The notes: generated by a model from the letters alone, not told the origin. Counted from the stretch's first letter, positions 1 to 9,220 are shown. The stretch is 64,000 nt of DNA from Clostridium thermarum (GCF_006351925.1 NZ_CP040924.1:1882001-1946000), one strand, 5' to 3'. Made by a program: numbers and translations.

Positions 1-283
1 TAAAACAAAGTCTAAACGAGAGCATGAGATCATGTTATTGCAGCAGAAGGTTTCATTAAATAACAATAGGGCTAAAATTGGAAAAGTATTTGAGACCCTT
101 GTGGAAAGTAAAGATGGAGAGTACTATATTGGTAGAACCATGCAGATGGCTCCAGATATTGATGGTTTGATGTATATTAGTAGCAACGAAAATATAGATC
201 TAGGATCTTATATTACTGTTAAAGTTAATGAGGCTAGCGAGTATGATTTAGTAGGAGATGTATATTATGAATCTGGCAAATAA
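1..283 (+). CDS. rimO: Ribosomal protein S12 methylthiotransferase RimO, C-terminal end (partial)
   Basis: The frame is open from base 2, so the gene begins before the window. The visible 94 codons match the end of RimO/MiaB-type radical-SAM methylthiotransferases: a basic helix with the pattern HEIMLLQQKVSLNNN, then a TRAM-type RNA/protein-binding beta domain (IGKVFETLVE to the end). RimO adds a methylthio group to an aspartate of ribosomal protein S12. RimO rather than MiaB is inferred from the pgsA-recA neighbours, where rimO commonly sits in clostridia, and because a full miaB lies at 18996-20327. The start of pgsA overlaps its last codons. Confidence 0.8.
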   Translation, partial: KTKSKREHEIMLLQQKVSLNNNRAKIGKVFETLVESKDGEYYIGRTMQMAPDIDGLMYISSNENIDLGSYITVKVNEASEYDLVGDVYYESGK

Positions 284-857
284 GTTAACCGTTTTAAGAA
301 TTTTTCTAGTTCCCTTGTTCTTAATATTCATTGCTATCCGAGATATTCCCTATGGATCAATAATGGCAACACTGGTATTTATAATTGCAGCATTGACAGA
401 TAAGCTTGACGGATACATAGCCAGAAGCAGAAACCAAATAACAAAGTTTGGTAAATTTTTGGATCCGCTGGCGGATAAATTATTGGTTACTGCCGCCTTA
501 ATATCTTTAGTTGAGTATAGAATAATACCTGCGTGGCCTGCAGTTATTATTATTGCAAGGGAGTTTGCAGTATCTGGATTGAGAACAATTGCAGCCTCAG
601 AAGGCCTGGTTATTGCTGCCAGCTGGTGGGGAAAAATAAAAACAGTTATACAGATAATAGCAATAATTATCGCACTTTTACAGTTTAACCTCGAAATCCA
701 ACCAGAGTTGACTAAGGGTTTTGCCTTCATTGATACTATAAAAAAGTTTATGCCTCTTCTAACTGAAATTTCGTTGTACTTAACCGTTATTATAACGTTG
801 TTATCTGGATATGACTATTTTGTTAAGAATAAGCATGTAATAAAAATTGAAAAATGA
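267..857 (+). CDS. pgsA: CDP-diacylglycerol-glycerol-3-phosphate 3-phosphatidyltransferase
   Basis: This 196-residue membrane enzyme makes phosphatidylglycerol-phosphate, the first step to phosphatidylglycerol and cardiolipin. The CDP-alcohol phosphotransferase signature D-x2-DG-x2-AR-x8-G-x3-D-x3-D is complete (TDKLDGYIARSRNQ, then FGKFLDPLADK), with hydrophobic helices before and after it. I start at the ATG at 267 because TAGGAG (252-257) lies nine bases before it; an ATG at 258 directly abuts that site and would add three residues. The start lies inside the end of rimO, so the two are probably co-transcribed and translationally coupled. The family is sure. Confidence 0.93.
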   Translation: MNLANKLTVLRIFLVPLFLIFIAIRDIPYGSIMATLVFIIAALTDKLDGYIARSRNQITKFGKFLDPLADKLLVTAALISLVEYRIIPAWPAVIIIAREFAVSGLRTIAASEGLVIAASWWGKIKTVIQIIAIIIALLQFNLEIQPELTKGFAFIDTIKKFMPLLTEISLYLTVIITLLSGYDYFVKNKHVIKIEK

Positions 858-972
858 TTAAGCTAATAATAATAAATAATTTTAAAATATAATGTATATT
901 ATTTCTTATTATGGCAAGAATTGAAATATCGCCAAACGTAAGTTCCTTTATTAGGAACTTTTTAATATAATG

Positions 973-1001
973 TTGACTTATTATTAAGGATAAGTTATAA
1001 T
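973..1001 (+). promoter_or_regulatory. recA promoter
   Basis: TTGACT (973-978), a 17-base spacer, and a consensus TATAAT (996-1001) form a near-perfect vegetative promoter. Transcription should start near 1008, just before the LexA box. Confidence 0.85.
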
Positions 1002-1009
1002 TATTAATA

Positions 1010-1021
1010 GAACACATGTTC
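1010..1021. promoter_or_regulatory. LexA (SOS) box of recA
   Basis: GAACACATGTTC fits the Gram-positive SOS box GAAC-N4-GTTC exactly. It lies eight bases after the -10 hexamer, over the predicted transcription start, where bound LexA would block transcription. lexA itself is at 11139-11747. Confidence 0.9.
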
Positions 1022-1039
1022 GGAAAGGGATGAGAAACA

Positions 1040-2086
1040 ATGGCAAATTTAGATTTGGAAAAGTTAAAAGCCATAGAAGCGGCTATGAGTCAGATTGAAA
1101 AGCAATTTGGTAAAGGTTCAGTAATGAAACTTGGTGAACACAGTACATTAAGTGTAGATTCCATACCTACCGGGTGTCTGGAGTTAGATATAGCCCTAGG
1201 AATTGGAGGTGTACCAAGAGGTAGAATAATTGAAATTTTTGGGCCAGAATCCTCAGGTAAAACAACAGTAGCACTTCACATAATAGCAGAAACACAAAAA
1301 AGAGGTGGAGCAGCAGCTTTTATTGATGCGGAGCATGCACTGGATCCTAATTATGCAAGAAGATTAGGAGTAGATATAGATAATCTTATAGTTTCACAAC
1401 CGGATACCGGTGAACAGGCTTTGGAAATTGCAGAAGCTCTTGTAAGATCCAATGCTATTGATACCATCGTCGTGGATTCCGTAGCAGCCTTAGTACCTAG
1501 GGCAGAAATAGAAGGGGAAATGGGTGACTCTCACGTAGGTTTACAAGCTAGACTTATGTCCCAAGCTCTGAGAAAATTGGCTGGTACAATCAATAAATCA
1601 AAATGTCTAGCTATTTTTATAAATCAGCTGAGAGAAAAAGTAGGAGTTATGTTTGGCAATCCGGAAACTACGCCGGGAGGAAGAGCACTTAAATTCTATG
1701 CGTCAGTACGTTTGGATATTAGAAGAGTTGACTCAATAAAACAAGGCGAAGATGTAATTGGAAACAGAACAAGGGTAAAAGTTATTAAAAATAAGGTAGC
1801 GCCGCCTTTTAAACAGGCTGAATTTGATATAATGTATAATGAAGGAATTTCCAGAGAAGGTACTATTTTAGATGTAGGTGTTAGAGAGGGTATTGTACAG
1901 AAGAGTGGGGCTTGGTTCTCATATAATGATGTTAGATTAGGACAAGGAAGAGAAAATGCTAAGCAATATTTTAGAGAAAACCCCCAGTTAGCTTTGGAAA
2001 TAGAAAATCTAATTCGAAAAAAGTATGATCTTCCAATTTTAGCTGCAGATAAAGAAAGTGATTCCAAAAATACAGATAACGAATAA
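1040..2086 (+). CDS. recA: Recombinase A
   Basis: RecA forms filaments on single-stranded DNA, pairs homologous strands, and triggers LexA self-cleavage in the SOS response. The 348-residue protein has the usual length, with Walker A GPESSGKT at 68-75, the Walker B region ([12 protein letters not shown]), the loop-2 region ([20 protein letters not shown]) and a short acidic C-terminal tail. The start ATG follows AAAGGGA. It has its own promoter and a perfect LexA box and ends at a strong intrinsic terminator, so it is a single-gene unit although pgsA lies upstream. No cinA is seen before it, unlike in Bacillus. Confidence 0.98.
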   Translation: MANLDLEKLKAIEAAMSQIEKQFGKGSVMKLGEHSTLSVDSIPTGCLELDIALGIGGVPRGRIIEIFGPESSGKTTVALHIIAETQKRGGAAAFIDAEHALDPNYARRLGVDIDNLIVSQPDTGEQALEIAEALVRSNAIDTIVVDSVAALVPRAEIEGEMGDSHVGLQARLMSQALRKLAGTINKSKCLAIFINQLREKVGVMFGNPETTPGGRALKFYASVRLDIRRVDSIKQGEDVIGNRTRVKVIKNKVAPPFKQAEFDIMYNEGISREGTILDVGVREGIVQKSGAWFSYNDVRLGQGRENAKQYFRENPQLALEIENLIRKKYDLPILAADKESDSKNTDNE

Positions 2087-2097
2087 AGGGCTTGATT

Positions 2098-2128
2098 AAA
2101 GGTTGGTAGTTTATACTAACCTTTTTAA
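2098..2128 (+). terminator. recA terminator
   Basis: The arms 2098-2108 and 2114-2124 form an 11-pair stem with one G-U pair and a five-base loop, running into a T tract at 2122-2126. Confidence 0.85.
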
Positions 2129-2228
2129 TATTTACATTGTTTTTGGGAAAATAAGTATATATTTTATAGTTAACATAATTTGTAATATGTGTATGAGGCA
2201 AACAATTCTCACTCAAAAGGTTTTCAAC

Positions 2229-2257
2229 TTGACATTAAGTGAATTTTAATATAAAAT
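2229..2257 (+). promoter_or_regulatory. rny promoter
   Basis: TTGACA (2229-2234), a 17-base spacer and TAAAAT (2252-2257). It predicts a 5' leader of about 105 bases before the rny start. Confidence 0.75.
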
Positions 2258-2308
2258 AAATACAAATACTGGTTTATCATAGTAATTTTTAATTGAATAA
2301 TATGACAC

Positions 2309-2332
2309 CTTTTCTAAGCTTTCATAGAAAAG
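2309..2332 (+). other. Hairpin in the rny 5' leader
   Basis: CTTTTCTA (2309-2316) and TAGAAAAG (2325-2332) can form an eight-pair stem with an eight-base loop, about 25 bases before the rny ribosome binding site. There is no T tract, so it is not a terminator. A role in mRNA stability is a guess. Confidence 0.5.
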
Positions 2333-2369
2333 AACTAGTATTACAAAATAAAGCATAGGAGGTGTTCAT

Positions 2370-3911
2370 ATGGGTGATTATGTTATACCATTTTTAGTGT
2401 GGGTTTTAATCTCAGTGGTTATAGCATTTGAATTTCTAATAAGAAAAAAATTAGCAGAACAAAAAATTGTCAAAGCTGAACAGGAGGCCGAAGCTTTAAT
2501 TGAAAATGCTAAAAAAGAAGCAGATTCAAAAAAGAAAGAGGCTATTTTGGAGGCAAAGGAAGAAGTTCATAAGTTAAGAACAGATTTTGAACGTGAATCC
2601 AGAGAAAGACGCAATGAAATCCAGAGAATGGAAAGAAGAATACTTCAGAGGGAAGAATCTTTGGATAAGAAGAGCGACATGCTCGAAAAGAAGGATGAAA
2701 GTATCAATAAAAAGCTTCAGGATGTACAGCAATTAGAGGACAGTATTCAAGTATTATATCAAAAGCAGAGGGAAGAGCTAGAGCGTATAGCTGGTCTAAC
2801 CTCAGAAGAGGCAAAAGCTTTTCTTTTAGAACAGTTAAGTTCTGAGCTAAAGCATGATTCTGCTGTGTTGATAAAAGAATTTGAAACTAAGACCAAGGAA
2901 GAATGTGAAAAGAGAGCTCGGGAAATAATTACAACTGCCATTCAAAGATGTGCGGCTGATCATGTTTCAGAGTCAACAGTTCATGTGGTTGCACTTCCAA
3001 ATGATGAAATGAAGGGTAGAATTATAGGTAGAGAGGGAAGAAACATCAGAACTCTTGAAACACTAACTGGTGTTGACCTAATAATTGATGATACTCCGGA
3101 AGCAGTTATACTTTCAAGTTTCGATCCAATTAGAAGAGAAGTTGCTAGAATAGCTCTTGAAAAACTAATTATTGACGGTAGAATACACCCTGCCAGAATA
3201 GAAGAAATGGTTGAAAGAGCTAAAAAGGAAGTTGAAAATGACATAAAAGAAGAAGGTGAACAAGCAACTTTTGAAACAGGTGTACATGGACTCCATCTGG
3301 AGTTAATTAAACTGTTGGGCCGATTGAAGTATAGAACAAGTTATGGCCAAAACGTATTGAAGCATTCTCTGGAGGTTGCCTACCTAGCCGGATTAATGGC
3401 TGGGGAACTAGGACTAGATCCTACAGTAGCCAAGAGAGCCGGTTTGCTTCATGATATCGGTAAAGCCGTAGATCATGAAGTTGAAGGACCGCATGCATTG
3501 ATAGGTGCAGAAATTGCGAAAAAATATCATGAATCTGCAATAGTTGTTAATGCAATAGCTGCTCATCATGGGGATGTAGAGATGCAATCTCTCGAAGCTG
3601 TATTAGTTCAAGCTGCGGATGCTATTTCTGCTGCTAGACCTGGTGCAAGAAGAGAAACTCTGGAAGCTTACATTAAGAGATTAGAAAAATTAGAAGAAAT
3701 CGCAAATTCATATGAAGGCGTAGAAAAGTCATATGCCATTCAAGCAGGCAGAGAAGTTAGAATTATGGTTAAACCAGATCAAATTGATGATGCCGGGTTA
3801 GTTGAAATGTCTAGAAATCTTTGCAAAAAGATTGAAAGCGAATTAGAATACCCTGGACAAATTAAAGTTAATGTAATTAGAGAAACACGAGCAATAGATT
3901 ATGCAAAGTAA
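2370..3911 (+). CDS. rny: Ribonuclease Y
   Basis: RNase Y is the membrane-anchored endoribonuclease that starts mRNA decay in many Gram-positives. The 513-residue protein has the full family layout: an N-terminal membrane helix (about 4-22), a long charged coiled coil (about 30-190), a KH RNA-binding domain (region [19 protein letters not shown]) and an HD metal-dependent nuclease domain (LLHDIGKA, with AAHHGD after it). AGGAGGTG precedes the start ATG. It directly follows recA, as in Bacillus and Clostridium. It has its own promoter and terminator. spoVS, often next in clostridia, is not present here. Confidence 0.97.
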   Translation: MGDYVIPFLVWVLISVVIAFEFLIRKKLAEQKIVKAEQEAEALIENAKKEADSKKKEAILEAKEEVHKLRTDFERESRERRNEIQRMERRILQREESLDKKSDMLEKKDESINKKLQDVQQLEDSIQVLYQKQREELERIAGLTSEEAKAFLLEQLSSELKHDSAVLIKEFETKTKEECEKRAREIITTAIQRCAADHVSESTVHVVALPNDEMKGRIIGREGRNIRTLETLTGVDLIIDDTPEAVILSSFDPIRREVARIALEKLIIDGRIHPARIEEMVERAKKEVENDIKEEGEQATFETGVHGLHLELIKLLGRLKYRTSYGQNVLKHSLEVAYLAGLMAGELGLDPTVAKRAGLLHDIGKAVDHEVEGPHALIGAEIAKKYHESAIVVNAIAAHHGDVEMQSLEAVLVQAADAISAARPGARRETLEAYIKRLEKLEEIANSYEGVEKSYAIQAGREVRIMVKPDQIDDAGLVEMSRNLCKKIESELEYPGQIKVNVIRETRAIDYAK

Positions 3912-3934
3912 TTTAGATTAGTGAAGAAAGAGAG

Positions 3935-3985
3935 ACTCCTTTAAAGCTTATAAAATATTTTTACAAGCTTTAGAAGGAGTTTTTT
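3935..3985 (+). terminator. rny terminator
   Basis: The arms 3935-3949 and 3965-3980 pair over 15 positions with a single bulged base, followed by a T tract to 3985. Confidence 0.9.
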
Positions 3986-4089
3986 ACTACACTGAACTTT
4001 TTATTCAAAGGAAAGATATTTACATTAATTCCGATAAATGATATATTTTATATATATTTTTTATACCATAACAGAAATAGGTGTTTTTC

Positions 4090-4935
4090 ATGATTTACTC
4101 AGATCTGCATATTCATTCAAGTTATTCCGACGGATCTTTAACTCCTAAAGAGATAATAGATATAACTAAAAGTAAGGGTATCAACTGCATATCAATCACT
4201 GATCATGATTCTATATTATCCCAGTATGAGCTGTCCCAAATAAGTGAAGAAATAACTATAGTGCCGGGGTTGGAGTTGAGTTCCGAATATAATGGACATG
4301 AGATTCACTTTCTAGGGTATTTTATTGATGTATTTAACACAGAATTGATTAGTGTGCTTAATGATATACATAAGGAAAGAGTAGAAAGGGTATATACTAT
4401 AATTGGCAGGTTAAGAAAGCTGGGAATAAATATTTCTGAATCTGATATTAAGCTGGATAGATTTGTATCAATGGGGAGGCCTCACATAGCTAAACTTCTG
4501 CTTGATAAAGGCTATGTCAAATCATTAAGAGAAGCTTTTCATCTATATCTTGCCAAAGGTAGGCCGGCTTATATTGAGCGGTATAAGCTTAATTATAAAG
4601 AAGCGCTGAAGCTGATAAAAAATAGTGGGGGTATATCTGTATTAGCACATCCTGGTGAATTGTATAAGGGTATAGATCCAGAAAAACTGATAAGAGACTT
4701 GAAGATTTATGGCCTCTGTGGTATTGAAGTCTTTCATCCTTCACATGACAGTAAAGATATAAATAATTTTTATAATCTGTCAAAAAAGTATAAGTTGGTT
4801 ATCTGCGGAGGGACAGATTATCACGGTAGCAATACAAAATCTGATATCAACATAGGGGCTATAGGTCTGGATTTAAATCTAACTACAAAATTTTTTAATT
4901 ATTATAATAAATACAACGGGGGGCAAGTAAAATGA
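4090..4935 (+). CDS. PHP-domain phosphoesterase, TrpH/RNase AM-like
   Basis: This 281-residue protein belongs to the polymerase-and-histidinol-phosphatase (PHP) metal-dependent phosphoesterases. All the metal-binding motifs are visible: DLHIHSSYSDGSLTP, SITDHDS, GLELSSEYNGHEIHFLGYFID, LAHPGE and GGTDYHG. Length and motifs fit the TrpH/YciV group, whose studied members act on 3',5'-nucleoside bisphosphates or trim short 5' RNA ends; the exact substrate here is inference. I start at ATG 4090 because AGGTG (4078-4082) is properly spaced; a GTG at 4081 overlaps that site. Its stop overlaps the next start as ATGA, so the two genes are coupled. Confidence 0.85.
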   Translation: MIYSDLHIHSSYSDGSLTPKEIIDITKSKGINCISITDHDSILSQYELSQISEEITIVPGLELSSEYNGHEIHFLGYFIDVFNTELISVLNDIHKERVERVYTIIGRLRKLGINISESDIKLDRFVSMGRPHIAKLLLDKGYVKSLREAFHLYLAKGRPAYIERYKLNYKEALKLIKNSGGISVLAHPGELYKGIDPEKLIRDLKIYGLCGIEVFHPSHDSKDINNFYNLSKKYKLVICGGTDYHGSNTKSDINIGAIGLDLNLTTKFFNYYNKYNGGQVK

Positions 4936-6125
4936 AATTTTCAAACTTATCCTTGCAGCTAGAATCTTCTGTAACACTAGAAATAACAGCAAAAGCAAAA
5001 AAAATGAGAGATGAAGGATTGGATGTAGTGAGTTTTGGGGCGGGTGAACCCGACTTTAACACGCCAGACAATATAATTGAAGCAGCAATAAAGGCAATGA
5101 AAAAAGGGCTAACAAAGTATACACCTGCTTCAGGTATTGTTCAGTTGAAAGAAGCTATAAGTAAGAAGTTATATAATGATAATGGCCTGCAGTATTCAAC
5201 TTCACAAATTATCGTATCAACAGGTGCTAAGCAGTGCTTATCTAATTTATTTCAGGCTATTATCAATCCTGGTGATGAAGTCATAGTGCCTAGTCCTTAC
5301 TGGATTTCCTACCCGGAATTAATTAAATTATATGGAGGAAAGCCGGTATTTGTAAGTGTAGCAGAAAAATGTGACTTCAAATATGGTATCGAGGACTTAG
5401 AGAGAGTTGTTACCGAAAATACAAAGGCCATACTTGTGAATAGTCCCAATAATCCTACCGGTGCAGTTTATGGAAAAGAGGAACTGGAGCAGATAGCTAA
5501 ATTTGCTGAGAAATATGATTTACTAATTATCTCCGATGAAATTTATGAAAAATTAATATATGATAATGAAAAACATGTTAGTATAGCGTCACTTAGCAAA
5601 GATGCATACCACAGGACCATCATAGTAAATGGTTTATCAAAGACTTATTCTATGACAGGCTGGAGAGTAGGATACGCCGCAGGTCCTGAAAAGCTCATTA
5701 AAATTATGTCTAACATTCAAAGTCATACTACATCTAATCCTACATCAATTTGTCAGTATGCAGCTTTAGAAGCTTTAGAGGGTCCGCAAGATAAAATCCA
5801 ATATATGATTAAACAATTTGAAATAAGAAGAAACTATATGGTAGATAAAATTAATAGTATAAATCATATTAGCTGCATCAATCCGCAAGGGGCCTTTTAT
5901 GTAATGGTAAACATTAGTAATTTGCTAAACCGTAAAATGGGGGATTTGCTGATCAAAGACTCTTTTACTCTATCACAATTATTGCTTGAGAAGCAGTTGG
6001 TGGCTGTAATTCCTGGAGAAGCTTTTGGTGTCGGCAACTACATAAGACTATCCTATGCGACCTCGCTGGAGAATATCGAAAAAGGGCTTGCAAGAATAGA
6101 AAAATTTATTTGTGATTTAACATAA
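4932..6125 (+). CDS. Class I pyridoxal-phosphate aminotransferase (aspartate aminotransferase-like)
   Basis: This 397-residue enzyme belongs to aminotransferase class I, subgroup I-gamma, which includes the aspartate and aromatic aminotransferases of Gram-positives. Visible motifs are GAGEPDFNTP near the N-terminus, NSPNNPTGAVY, SDEIYEKLIYD, and the cofactor lysine in SKTYSMTGWRVGY (Lys237); an arginine near the C-terminus (NYIRLSYATS) should bind the substrate carboxylate. It overlaps the PHP gene by four bases. Aspartate is the likeliest substrate, but the sequence alone does not settle it. A second, quite different class I enzyme lies at 20772-21965. Confidence 0.88.
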   Translation: MKFSNLSLQLESSVTLEITAKAKKMRDEGLDVVSFGAGEPDFNTPDNIIEAAIKAMKKGLTKYTPASGIVQLKEAISKKLYNDNGLQYSTSQIIVSTGAKQCLSNLFQAIINPGDEVIVPSPYWISYPELIKLYGGKPVFVSVAEKCDFKYGIEDLERVVTENTKAILVNSPNNPTGAVYGKEELEQIAKFAEKYDLLIISDEIYEKLIYDNEKHVSIASLSKDAYHRTIIVNGLSKTYSMTGWRVGYAAGPEKLIKIMSNIQSHTTSNPTSICQYAALEALEGPQDKIQYMIKQFEIRRNYMVDKINSINHISCINPQGAFYVMVNISNLLNRKMGDLLIKDSFTLSQLLLEKQLVAVIPGEAFGVGNYIRLSYATSLENIEKGLARIEKFICDLT

Positions 6126-6234
6126 AATAATTTTTGTAAATATACAAGATATTGCTGGTATAGTGGTTTTATTTTGTTTTAATTCATGTTATATTATTAA
6201 TAGATATAATTTGGAAGCAAAGGGTGATTAATAG

Positions 6235-6693
6235 ATGGGAAAACAAATTGATCTACTTTTACCTATAACGGGTAAAGTCGTAGCATTAACAGAAGTAAAT
6301 GATTATCTTTTCAACAAGAAAATAATGGGCGAAGGTGCCGCTATAAAACCTCAGGATAATTTTGTTTATTCTCCGGTAGATGGTGAAGTGGTGCTTGTAT
6401 ATGATGCAAAGCATGCTGTTGGAATTAAAACAGCGGAAGGTCTGCAAATATTAATACATGTCGGTATTGACTCTGTAAAACTGGAGGGTAAAGGATTTGC
6501 TTCTTATGTAAAGGTTGGTGAAAAAGTAAAAGCAGGAGATAAGATCTTATATTTCGACAGAGAATTCGTTGAAATGCAAGCTTCAACTATAACACCTTTA
6601 GTAATAACAAATTCTGAAATTATTGAAAGCATAGACATTAATTACAGGAGCACAAAGGCAAAAGAAGTGTTTATGACTGTAAACTTAAAATAG
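6235..6693 (+). CDS. PTS glucose-type EIIA component
   Basis: This free-standing 152-residue EIIA-Glc-type domain carries phosphate from HPr to a sugar-specific EIIB. The fold motifs are clear: SPVDGEVV, a first active-site histidine in DAKHAVGI (His60), and the phosphorylated one in LIHVGIDSVKLEGKGF (His75). A TATAAT at 6205-6210 is a possible -10, without a good -35. The gene for HPr follows after ten bases, so the two phosphocarriers are co-expressed. No EIIBC permease or enzyme I is nearby, so the sugar is unknown. Confidence 0.9.
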   Translation: MGKQIDLLLPITGKVVALTEVNDYLFNKKIMGEGAAIKPQDNFVYSPVDGEVVLVYDAKHAVGIKTAEGLQILIHVGIDSVKLEGKGFASYVKVGEKVKAGDKILYFDREFVEMQASTITPLVITNSEIIESIDINYRSTKAKEVFMTVNLK

Positions 6694-6703
6694 GAGGGTT
6701 AAA

Positions 6704-6964
6704 ATGGTAAGTAGAGAAGTAATAGTTAAAAGCTCAACCGGGTTACATGCAAGACCAGCTACTTTACTGGTAAAAAAGGCTTCATCCTTTAAATCTGATA
6801 TTACAATTGAACATAATGGAAAAAAAGCAAACGTTAAAAGTCTTATAGGTGTGTTATCTTTAGGTGTATCAAAAAATTCTAACATTATTATAACAGCCTC
6901 TGGAGATGATGAAACTCACGCAGTTGAAGAGTTGGTTAAACTGATAAATTCACTAGAAGATTAA
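6704..6964 (+). CDS. ptsH: Phosphocarrier protein HPr
   Basis: HPr passes phosphate from enzyme I to the EIIA proteins and, in Gram-positives, also signals carbon status. The 86-residue protein has the phosphorylation site His15 in STGLHARPA and the regulatory Ser46 in VKSLIGVLSLG, the target of HPr kinase, so CcpA-dependent catabolite control is expected. AGGAGGG precedes the start. It sits with the EIIA gene instead of with ptsI, the more common arrangement. It ends at a strong two-way terminator. Confidence 0.95.
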   Translation: MVSREVIVKSSTGLHARPATLLVKKASSFKSDITIEHNGKKANVKSLIGVLSLGVSKNSNIIITASGDDETHAVEELVKLINSLED

Positions 6965-6999
6965 AAGAGGGTGACATGAGTCCCCTCTTTTAATCTTCT
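6955..6999. terminator. Bidirectional terminator between ptsH and the DUF378 gene
   Basis: Perfect 17-base arms (6955-6971 and 6983-6999) flank an 11-base loop. A-rich and T-rich flanks let it serve the convergent genes on both strands. The last codons of both genes lie inside it. Confidence 0.9.
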
Positions 7000-7225
7000 A
7001 TGAGAATCTTTGATTTTTGCTCTTATATATGAGGAAAGCTAAGTTTAGACCTGCTAATCCAACCAATATGTAAATAATTCTTTCAACAATGGATGAAATT
7101 TCTCCAAGAATAGAAGTGAGTTGAGCAACGAAATTAAAGTTTGCGATACCGATCAGCCCCCAATTCAAAGCCCCAATTATGACTAGAATGATTGAAATTT
7201 TGTCTAACAGACTCAATTTATACAT
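6998..7225 (-). CDS. DUF378 small membrane protein
   Basis: The 75-residue protein has two membrane helices (about 9-33 and 46-66). The first ends in the family signature ALNWGLIGIANFNFV, followed by a short loop with an acidic patch. DUF378 proteins are widespread in Firmicutes and have no known function. The start is preceded by GGGGAAT-type sequence on the minus strand. It is divergent from purB and convergent with ptsH, so it is probably a single-gene unit. The family is well supported; the role is unknown. Confidence 0.85.
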   Translation of the reverse strand: MYKLSLLDKISIILVIIGALNWGLIGIANFNFVAQLTSILGEISSIVERIIYILVGLAGLNLAFLIYKSKNQRFS

Positions 7226-7306
7226 GGTATTCCCCCTAAGAATATCTTTTTACAGTAAATTATATTAAGATTTTACATAAATATAACTAATGTAATTAAT
7301 AAATTA

Positions 7307-7315
7307 TGGTATAAT
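7307..7315 (+). promoter_or_regulatory. purB extended -10 promoter
   Basis: TGG-TATAAT (TATAAT at 7310-7315) is an extended -10 element; no convincing -35 is present. It would give a short leader for purB. No purine riboswitch is seen here, unlike upstream of purL. Confidence 0.65.
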
Positions 7316-7357
7316 ACCTATGGGAAAAATATTTGATGAAATAAAAGGAGACGAGGG

Positions 7358-8788
7358 ATGAGAAATTTATATAGTACACCACTTAACTCTAGATATGCTT
7401 CAAAAGAAATGAGTTACCTTTTTTCTGATGATATGAAATTTAAAACTTGGAGAAAGTTGTGGGTGGCTCTTGCTGAAAGTGAAAAGGAACTGGGACTTAA
7501 TATTACAGAGGAGCAAATCAACGAACTTCGAAGTAATATGGATAATATAAACTATGAAGATGCGGAAATGAAAGAAAAAGAAATTAGACATGATGTTATG
7601 AGTCATGTATATGCATATGGATTGCAGTGCCCCGCAGCTAAAGGTATAATCCATCTTGGCGCTACAAGTTGTTATGTTGGAGATAACACTGACATAATAA
7701 TAATGAGAGAAGCTTTATATATTATAAGAAAGAAATTAATCAATATAATTTCCTTGCTATCAAAATTTGCAGAAAAATATAAGGACTTACCTACCTTGGG
7801 TTTTACACATCTTCAGCCTGCTCAATTGACCACTGTAGGTAAGAGAGCATGTTTATGGATTCAGGATCTTGTAATAGACTTAGAGAATCTGGATTTTGTC
7901 ATCAGCAAATTAAAATTAAGAGGAGCTAAGGGGACTACTGGAACACAGGCTAGTTTTATGAATCTCTTTAATGACGATGAGGAAAAAGTGAAGGCATTAG
8001 ATAAACTTGTTGCAGATAAAATGGGCTTTGAAGAGACTTTTGCGGTTACTGGACAGACATATACAAGAAAAGTGGATTCTATTGTGCTTAATACGCTTTC
8101 AGAGATAGCACAGAGCGCCTATAAATTTAGTAATGACATGAGATTGCTCCAGAGTATGAAGGAAATGGAAGAGCCTTTTGAAAAAAATCAAGTTGGATCT
8201 TCTGCTATGGCCTACAAGAGAAATCCTATGAGATCTGAAAGGATTGGAGCCTTGGCTAGATATATTATAGTAGACGCCTTGAATCCAGCTATAACTGCTT
8301 CTACGCAATGGTTTGAAAGGACTTTAGATGATTCTGCAAATAAGAGATTATCCGTAGCTGAAGCTTTTCTTGCTTTAGATGGAGTCTTAGATTTGTATCT
8401 TAATGTGAGTGAAAATCTTGTGGTATATGAAAAAGTAATTGAAGCCCATGTAAATAACGAACTTCCTTTTATGGCCACAGAAAATATTCTGATGGAAGCT
8501 GTTAAACGAGGAAAAGATCGTCAAGAGCTCCATGAAAGGATAAGAGTACATTCTATGGAAGCTGCTAAGAGGGTCAAGGAAGAAGGATTAAATAACTATC
8601 TCATTGAAAGAATCATAGATGACCCTGCTTTTGGAATGTCCAAGGAAGAAATCTTAAGTATTGTAAATCCAAAAAAGTTTGTTGGAAGAGCGCCGGGACA
8701 AGTAGTTCAGTTTATAGAAGAGGTTGTTGAACCTATATTGAATGAAAATGCTGAATATCTTGGTGCGAAAGCTGAAATTAACGTTTAG
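7358..8788 (+). CDS. purB: Adenylosuccinate lyase
   Basis: PurB removes fumarate twice in purine synthesis: from SAICAR to give AICAR, and from adenylosuccinate to give AMP. The 476-residue protein carries the fumarase/aspartase superfamily signature GSSAMAYKRNPMRSE with the catalytic serine, plus GATSCYVGDN and TGFTHLQPAQ-like segments (LGFTHLQPAQ). Its length and the MRSE ending fit the longer type of PurB shared with animals and clostridia. AAGGAG precedes the ATG. It has its own promoter and terminator, about 37 kb from the rest of the pur genes. Confidence 0.96.
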   Translation: MRNLYSTPLNSRYASKEMSYLFSDDMKFKTWRKLWVALAESEKELGLNITEEQINELRSNMDNINYEDAEMKEKEIRHDVMSHVYAYGLQCPAAKGIIHLGATSCYVGDNTDIIIMREALYIIRKKLINIISLLSKFAEKYKDLPTLGFTHLQPAQLTTVGKRACLWIQDLVIDLENLDFVISKLKLRGAKGTTGTQASFMNLFNDDEEKVKALDKLVADKMGFEETFAVTGQTYTRKVDSIVLNTLSEIAQSAYKFSNDMRLLQSMKEMEEPFEKNQVGSSAMAYKRNPMRSERIGALARYIIVDALNPAITASTQWFERTLDDSANKRLSVAEAFLALDGVLDLYLNVSENLVVYEKVIEAHVNNELPFMATENILMEAVKRGKDRQELHERIRVHSMEAAKRVKEEGLNNYLIERIIDDPAFGMSKEEILSIVNPKKFVGRAPGQVVQFIEEVVEPILNENAEYLGAKAEINV

Positions 8789-8811
8789 TATATTTTGTAT
8801 ATAAATATTAT

Positions 8812-8847
8812 AAAGCTGCTGTTCGAAATTGCGAATGAGCAGCTTTT
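8812..8847 (+). terminator. purB terminator
   Basis: AAAGCTGCT (8812-8820) pairs with AGCAGCTTT (8838-8846), with an inner TTCG/CGAA stem, followed by T-rich sequence. Confidence 0.85.
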
Positions 8848-9161
8848 GTATTTTTATCAATATGGTAAATATACCCAGTTTTGCTAACAGGATGTGATTT
8901 ACAAATAATGGTATATTTATGCATCAAAAATAGGGTAAAAATTTTAAGATAAAAGCCAAATATTTAAGATATAATTTCAATTGAAACGCCAAGTAAAAAT
9001 TTAATAAAAAATGTCGGAAAGTTGGTGTCTAAATATTAAATTTTCATTATGAATGCAAAGCTAAAGTTAGCATAAATATGTTAGATATCTGAATCCAAGT
9101 AACAACATAAGGATTATACGAACAATATGTTAATATATGGTAAATGACGCTTAAAATATTA
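8848..9161. other. AT-rich stretch with no gene seen
   Basis: Between the purB terminator and the palindrome before the recombinase gene I find no reading frame with a ribosome binding site, no RNA gene and no protein remnant. A near-match to a LexA box at about 9119 has the wrong spacing. Confidence 0.5.
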
Positions 9162-9185
9162 TGCGCTAAATGTATATTTAGCGCA
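9162..9185. promoter_or_regulatory. Perfect palindrome, candidate operator of the recombinase gene
   Basis: TGCGCTAAAT (9162-9171), centre GTAT, ATTTAGCGCA (9176-9185): 10-base perfect arms ending six bases before the -35 of the recombinase promoter. It stands out in very AT-rich DNA by its GCGC ends. It could be an autoregulatory operator for the HTH part of the encoded protein, or a recombinase site. It does not match the dif consensus layout of 11-base arms with a 6-base centre. Confidence 0.55.
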
Positions 9186-9191
9186 ATAATG

Positions 9192-9220
9192 TGGACAAGC
9201 GACATATAAAGTGGTATAAT
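9192..9220 (+). promoter_or_regulatory. Promoter of the tyrosine recombinase gene
   Basis: TGGACA (9192-9197), a 17-base spacer and an extended TGG-TATAAT (9215-9220). It rules out an in-frame GTG at 9191 as the start codon. Confidence 0.8.

Noticed and set aside
9117..9128. GAACAATATGTT as a LexA box
   Set aside because: The half-sites are five bases apart, not four, and no gene starts at the right distance.
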